24,741 nt of DNA from assembly GCA_015499985.1 (NCBI GenBank), contig JAAAUF010000447.1:8240-32980 (forward strand), given 5' to 3'. This DNA is from Haplosporangium gracile. Taxonomy: Eukaryota > Mortierellomycota > Mortierellomycetes > Mortierellales > Mortierellaceae. The notes under the pieces were generated by a model, which did not search any database, had not been told where the DNA came from, and worked only from the letters and a program-made list of their open reading frames with translations. Position numbers and translations under genes: made by a program. This document shows positions 19,744 through 24,741 of the stretch, in pieces (within the stretch, counting starts at the first letter, position 1; every line of letters begins with the position of its first letter).

Positions 19744-21751
19744 ATGACCGTGAGAGGACAAGGAGGAGGACGAGAGGATGAGGCAAGCGACGGGGGAGCT
19801 AGTAATGAAGGAGGCTCAGAATCAATACGACTTTCAATTGATCGACGGCAGCCGAAAAAGCAGACGTCGTCTCGCCTTCTGGCTGCAACCAACACTTCGT
19901 CTGAACCTGCACCATTAACTTGGTATGCCTCATTAGCCAAGAGCCATTCTCCATCCGTCATCCCAATAGCTCGGCCATCTTCCCCAGTCCTACCATTACC
20001 TTGGACATCAACCGAAAGCAGTCAAATCACTTCAGCAAGGTCCTCCCTCTCTCCTTTCCCCCGTTCATTCCACCCGCACGAATCGCCTCCAACACGGCCC
20101 GCTACTCCCATATTCTCCTTCTCATCACCCACACCAGCCCCAGGGCGTCATCAGTCGATTCCAATTTCTTTTTTGATCCATCCAACCTCTGAATCCCCAC
20201 AACGACCCACATCCTTTTCATCCCTGCCTACATCTCTACCTGCATTCCCGTCACCACCAACAAACCAATCGGTCCGACCTTCATTGGTACAATTTCCTCC
20301 TCGAAAACTCAGGGACTATGAAGAAAACGAGGACTGTTTTCCGTCAGCGACATACAGGGCTCGCAATTACACCCCTCGGTCTTCGAGACCATCAAGGTCG
20401 CCTTCAGTCGATTCAGCAAAGTTCAGCTCCGCGGCAACCCATACACATATACCGACTCAGCACTGCTGGGGAGCATCCGAAAGTGAGCAGTTGAGGCACA
20501 TTGAGACACCGCATCTTCAACGACACGACTCTTTGTCATTCTCCGATCAGACTCCAGCAATGTCCCCTCGCTCTCGCTCGAGAAGTTCTTTCTACACGGA
20601 CGCAGGTAGTGAGATACGCCAAGCAGAAGAGAAAGAGGAGAATGCAAGTGTTCAGAGCGATCCCGCTACAATTGAAAGCCAAGTCAGCGAGGCGGGTACA
20701 GACGAGCCAGCTCTTTTATCAAAGACAGTATCTGACCAGAGGACAAGCAATCCGAATTTGAAAACCACCAAGACTGGTAAGATCCGGCATAAGTCAAGGA
20801 AAATTGGAGTGAACAAGAAATCGACCGCCTACAACCGATTCCTGCAGCAGAGGAGTAAAGCTCTCGCAGAGCAGCTCCCAAACTTGACGCCACAACAGGT
20901 ACTGTACTCATTTTATCATAATAACGAACACCAAAACACAATGGCAATTGAGGAAGATAAACCAAAAAACTTCAACGCAAACAAGAGCCCTATATGGCAA
21001 ATGGCTGCATTCCGAGCACCTAGCTCAACTTGTGACCATATTTTCTTTCTTCTTTTCTTTTCATTCAATTTTGGCGTCCAATGTAACTATTTTTTCCTTT
21101 CGTCCTTGGAGATATGGCTTGGGTTAGTAATTAAAAAATGCGTCATGGTGGGGTAGACTGCGCATGGTTTTTGGTATTAAAAGCGCAAGGCAAAAGAAAA
21201 CAATGCATGAGCTGTGAGAATCACCCATGATCCCGCGTGCATGCATTTGGGTTGGCGCATGAATGGCGGTTACGTTGAGAGGGAAAATCTCAGCCGAGGC
21301 TGAAGCTTTAAAACGCAAACAACATGATCGACGATCAACTCGAATGAAACACGCATCCAGTCACATTTTGGTGGAAGATTTTATTAATCAACTTGTTTTT
21401 TTTTACTCCTTCATTCACGGAGCGGCAGCTATGGTCTATTACTTTGTAAATGAGCTCCATTCAATTAACATTTCATCGCGCACCTTCATTGTTCCTCTCT
21501 TTTTGGTTTTCGTTGCACAGCGCATGAAACGGATTGCCGAGGAATGGGCTGTCTCCGAAAAGAACCAACACAAGACACGACGGAAAAGCCGCTTCCTTAG
21601 CCCGAATGGCAATCTGTCTCTTCCCTCCACATACTCCTCGAACGCCTCCGCTTCGACCACCTCTGCCATCTCCACGGCTACCGCCTCCGCCACCTCTGCT
21701 ATCACCGACATTACTGGCCTGGATAATGCCAGCCCTGACGACACCAACTGA
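19744..21751 (+). CDS. Disordered protein with a short HMG/YABBY-like domain
   Basis: Two exons, 19744-20898 and 21521-21751, phase 0 at the junction, 461 residues. The intron is 622 bp (donor GTACTG, acceptor TTGCACAG). Residues 1 to about 340 are Ser/Pro/Thr-rich and look disordered. A basic stretch KIRHKSRKIG (about 345-354) may be a nuclear signal. The only folded part is about 48 residues across the splice: STAYNRFLQQRSKALAEQLP, then NLTPQQ joined to RMKRIAEEWAVSEKN. The pattern of an AYNRF start, a Pro-turn and a second helix ending in EEW resembles the first two helices of an HMG box and especially plant YABBY domains. A basic RRKSR and a Ser/Thr/Ala-rich tail end the protein. This suggests a nuclear DNA- or chromatin-binding role, but that is inference. 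I know no gene symbol for it. Confidence 0.75.
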
Positions 21752-22228
21752 AGTGTTTTCCTCTTGCTCTCCCTGATTTTTCAGGTGTTAAGAAATGGAA
21801 TCAGAATTTCTGCAAGCAGCAGCAGGAACAAGCCCTTTCCCTGTTCGCAGCCAAACAAAAAATCAGTGCGGTCTTAGGTCGGCACTAAATCCTCTCCCAA
21901 TGGTGCAACGAAAAAAAAAAACCACATAAAGGAATTAAGGCAAAATCTCTATTCACTCCTCTGAGAGCATTGTTTACCTTAGTACAACCATCAACTTTTT
22001 AATATTAATCTTTTTGAAAAACAAAACAAATCCCGCCTTAATTGATTTCTCCTTCATCCAATTATTTTAGACCTTATTTTGTTTTCATTTCGTTTTTTCA
22101 TGGTCATCATGCAGGATAAAACAAAAGGCACAACAGCAAAACAAAAGGCTAAAAAAAAACAAAAACAAAAACAAAAACAAAAACGTACCACAAAAAAAAT
22201 AAAATAGCACATGCTGTCGAGAAATACA

Positions 22229-22244
22229 TACATGCATGCATGTA
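22229..22244. repeat. Perfect 16-bp palindrome
   Basis: TACATGCATGCATGTA is its own reverse complement, built from alternating TGCA steps. It could be a dimer-binding site or a chance low-complexity run. Confidence 0.8.
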
Positions 22245-23109
22245 CGTTTGCACAGTCATACCTCATCATGGTTTATGCGCACATTCACGAGATGGGATAG
22301 AGAACGGAGAAATGAAAAACACAGACACAGATGCAGACATAGATTCTCTCTCTTTCTCTCTCTCTCTCTCTCCTCGAGGGGAAAAAATAATAATAATGCC
22401 AAAAGCCTGCTGCATCTTGCCTTGATGGTCTTTTTGTTGAAGTGTCCTTTCCTTTCCCCAATGTAGCATCGTACTCATTTTGCACCGATAAGAAAATGCT
22501 ACGCAGGAGAAGAGGAGTAAAGAGGAGAGACATGGAAGGAGAAATGGAAAGGAAAAAGGGCAATAGAAGTATAGAAGTAACTGAAGTGCATCCGACACAC
22601 TTGCTGCAAAGCTCACACACCATCACCATGGCAGTCATGGAACGTAGTTTTTTTTCTTTTCAGCCTCAGATAAAACTGTGTGAGAATAAAGCACTGCGGC
22701 ATGCTTTTCATTTCCTTCCTCTTTTTTCCTCTTCCCACAATTCCAAACACGGTTGTACCAGAGCAAATTGGTTGGAGTACTGCATAAGGGGACAAACATC
22801 CCTTTATTTTTTTTTGTTCGTATTCTCATTCTCAAATTAAGTAGCTAGAAAGATGATCCAGGGTATCGTACTTTTTTCTCTCTTATTGTTGCTGTCCTGT
22901 GAGCCTCGCATCCTTTTATGGGCATGAAAACTGTTCAAAACAGAAGAGAAGAAGTAGGAAAAAATGAAAGAAAGTATTTGATAGCTAAGACGAAAAAAAA
23001 AAAAAAAAAAAATGAGCGTTGGTAAAAAAAAGTGGGTGACACGATAATCTACAATCGCTTGATTTTTTTCCAGAATGTCAAAAACCAAAAGGAGGGTTGA
23101 ACGACATCC

Positions 23110-23133
23110 TTGTGTGTGTGTGTGTGTGTGTGT
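23110..23133 (+). repeat. (GT)n microsatellite
   Basis: About twelve uninterrupted GT units. Such runs can adopt Z-DNA and vary in length between strains. Confidence 0.9.
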
Positions 23134-23713
23134 TATTTTATTTTCCCCTTGTCTCTTCAATCAGTCTTGGTTGATACTGAATGAGGAGCACACTTGTTGG
23201 TTTGTAGGCTCTCTGATGCCTGATCTTACGGGGTTTGTATGTCGTTGTTCATCTGCGAAAACAATCATCCAGAGCATTCAACAACAAAAAATTGAGATGC
23301 GAACAAATAAAAAAAACGTGGCACGGAGAATAATGGCTGGGGGGAACACATTCAAGTGATGTCATTGAGGCTTTTGACGCTAATAATTTAAAAAATAAAA
23401 AATAAAAAAACAACAGTAATAACATTGACGACATCAAGTTTGAGATGAATCGATGGCGTATAGAAGCAAATAGAGTCCAAACAATGGCCTAGAACAACTT
23501 CTTTACCTCCACACGTCCATGTGTAATAGCAGCAGAGTAAGAGGGTAGATCAACGGGCTAGAGATCGAGAAGGATAAGAGAAAGGACAAAAGAGTACTAG
23601 AAACGAGAAGGAAAGGCTAGAAACGAATAATATTTATTGTACTGGGAAGCCGAAGTGTTTATATATGTTAGGCTATAGGCTCCAGGATGGTGGTGATGTG
23701 GTTTTAGATGGGC

Positions 23714-23777
23714 GGTGGTTAGATGAGGAGGTGGTTAGATGGGGAGGTGGTTAGATGGGGAGGTGGTTAGATAGGAA
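23714..23777 (+). repeat. G-rich 16-bp minisatellite, four copies
   Basis: The unit GGTGGTTAGATGGGGA repeats four times in tandem: 23714-23729 (one change), 23730-23745, 23746-23761 and 23762-23777 (last copy diverged at its end). Runs of GG, GG and GGGG in each unit could form a G-quadruplex on the plus strand. Confidence 0.88.
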
Positions 23778-24741
23778 GCGTGAAGGCAAGGCAGGCGGAC
23801 AGACTACGATACTGCCACACCACGAGAGTACTCAGGAGTTTTTTTGTTGAGAAAACCTTTTGCTCTCTTCATACCTTCAATTGCCACGGAGCATACCTTT
23901 TTATTGCTCTTCGTCGTTTGGTTCGGGGTAATTTATTGCAGAAAACGTGAAAACGTGGGCATGAATGAAAAACAAAAAGTGAATACGTTTGTTTTCTTAC
24001 ACACATGCCGGGTTAACGACTAACCTGTTTGCTCCTAACAGCTTTCGGATGCCATACATTTTTTGTTTTTATTTTAATGTCTTTTGCCGCAATTTGCCTT
24101 TTTGTTTCTCTTTTATTCCGTCGATGCCTCTGCGCACCATGGTCAAGCACACATTTTGAGCTTTTTTTTTTTGAGTGTATGAATGGTTTTGAGACTTAGA
24201 CGTTTTGACTGATGTACATTCCATTTGTTCAAAGAAGAGCCGCGGTATATTATAAGGCGGCCAAGGTTTTCATCTCTTTAATTCGATGCTCCTTTTTGAC
24301 AGCGGAAGCAATCAAAAAAAAGCTCAATTGCTCCTTTTTCTCAATCAAGCGTTCTTCAAACATGCAAGTCGCTCAATGTTTTATCTTTTTCTCTGTGCTT
24401 GAACTGGCGTAACTTGCTCTAAACGCCTGTCGAGTCGCGTACAGCAGTTCTGAGGAACTACAGCGCTTTTATCAAGGCTGCAGCAAGAATATATGAGTGA
24501 GAGCATAATTAAAAGTTCATCCTTTTTTTTATTTTGAAAGATTTTTTCTCAGGCGCCATTCATCCTCAACTTTTAGGAATTTTTTTTTAAATTTTTTCTT
24601 GGTTAAACTTTGCAGTATCGCCTTTCAGACACCCACAATGCCATTTACAAGGACCAGTAAACCAATGTAACTTTTTTTTTTTTAAAAAAAAGCCCAAGGG
24701 AGCCATTCGATAGTAAAAGGAGCTATATACCAAACTCTTCC

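Larger units (their letters stand above)
21752..24741. other. Gene-free stretch rich in simple repeats
   Basis: Three kilobases downstream of the HMG-like gene without a recognisable coding region. Open frames are under about 135 codons and fall in low-complexity or A/T-rich sequence. It holds (CAAAAA)n at about 22151-22184, (CT)n at 22344-22374, a 20-base A run at 22993-23012, (GT)n at about 23110-23133 and the minisatellite at 23714. The first few hundred bases should be the 3' UTR of the gene ending at 21751. The end could be upstream sequence of a gene outside the window. Confidence 0.5.

Overview
This window looks like nuclear DNA of a filamentous fungus, most probably an early-diverging one (Mucoromycota, Mortierella-like). 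That placement is inference. It rests on short GT-AG introns with CTAAC/CTGAC-type branch sites, long C/T-rich leaders in front of start codons, Ser/Gln/His-rich low-complexity protein ends, and fungal families (DSC/Tul1 RING ligase, GT71 mannosyltransferase, mitochondrial Ptc7 phosphatase, Erg9). No rRNA, tRNA, CRISPR array or bacterial-type operon was seen.

Layout. (1) 14-441, plus: last two exons of a Tul1/Dsc1-type RING E3 ligase, cut off by the window edge. (2) 586-2550, minus: single-exon GT71-family (Mnn2-like) type II membrane glycosyltransferase, convergent with the ligase. (3) 2551-4185: shared divergent promoter region. (4) 4186-7168, plus: three-exon Ptc7-type PP2C phosphatase. 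(5) 7371-14312, minus: a 20-exon gene for a 1544-residue protein of the DDB1/CPSF160/Mms1 superfamily. I rebuilt it exon by exon and the frame closes across all 19 introns. (6) 14475-16277, minus: five-exon squalene synthase (ERG9), in tandem upstream of the large gene. (7) 16278-19743: about 3.5 kb without a gene, holding a 114-bp hAT-like MITE with a perfect 8-bp target duplication and a long pyrimidine-rich leader. (8) 19744-21751, plus: two-exon protein with a very short HMG/YABBY-like domain. (9) 21752-24741: no gene recognised; simple repeats, a palindrome and a G-rich 16-bp minisatellite.

How they fit together. These are mostly unrelated housekeeping genes. The one pathway link is sterol biology: in fungi the Dsc ligase complex cleaves SREBP, and squalene synthase is the committed step to sterols. 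The most interesting points are a GT71 protein that lost its DxD motif, the divergent DDB1-like protein with an 11-residue acidic repeat starting at its initiator Met and two stop-free introns of length divisible by three, the PTC7 intron whose read-through would add a hydrophobic segment, the hAT MITE, and the YABBY-like protein. I see no clearly new multi-gene system.
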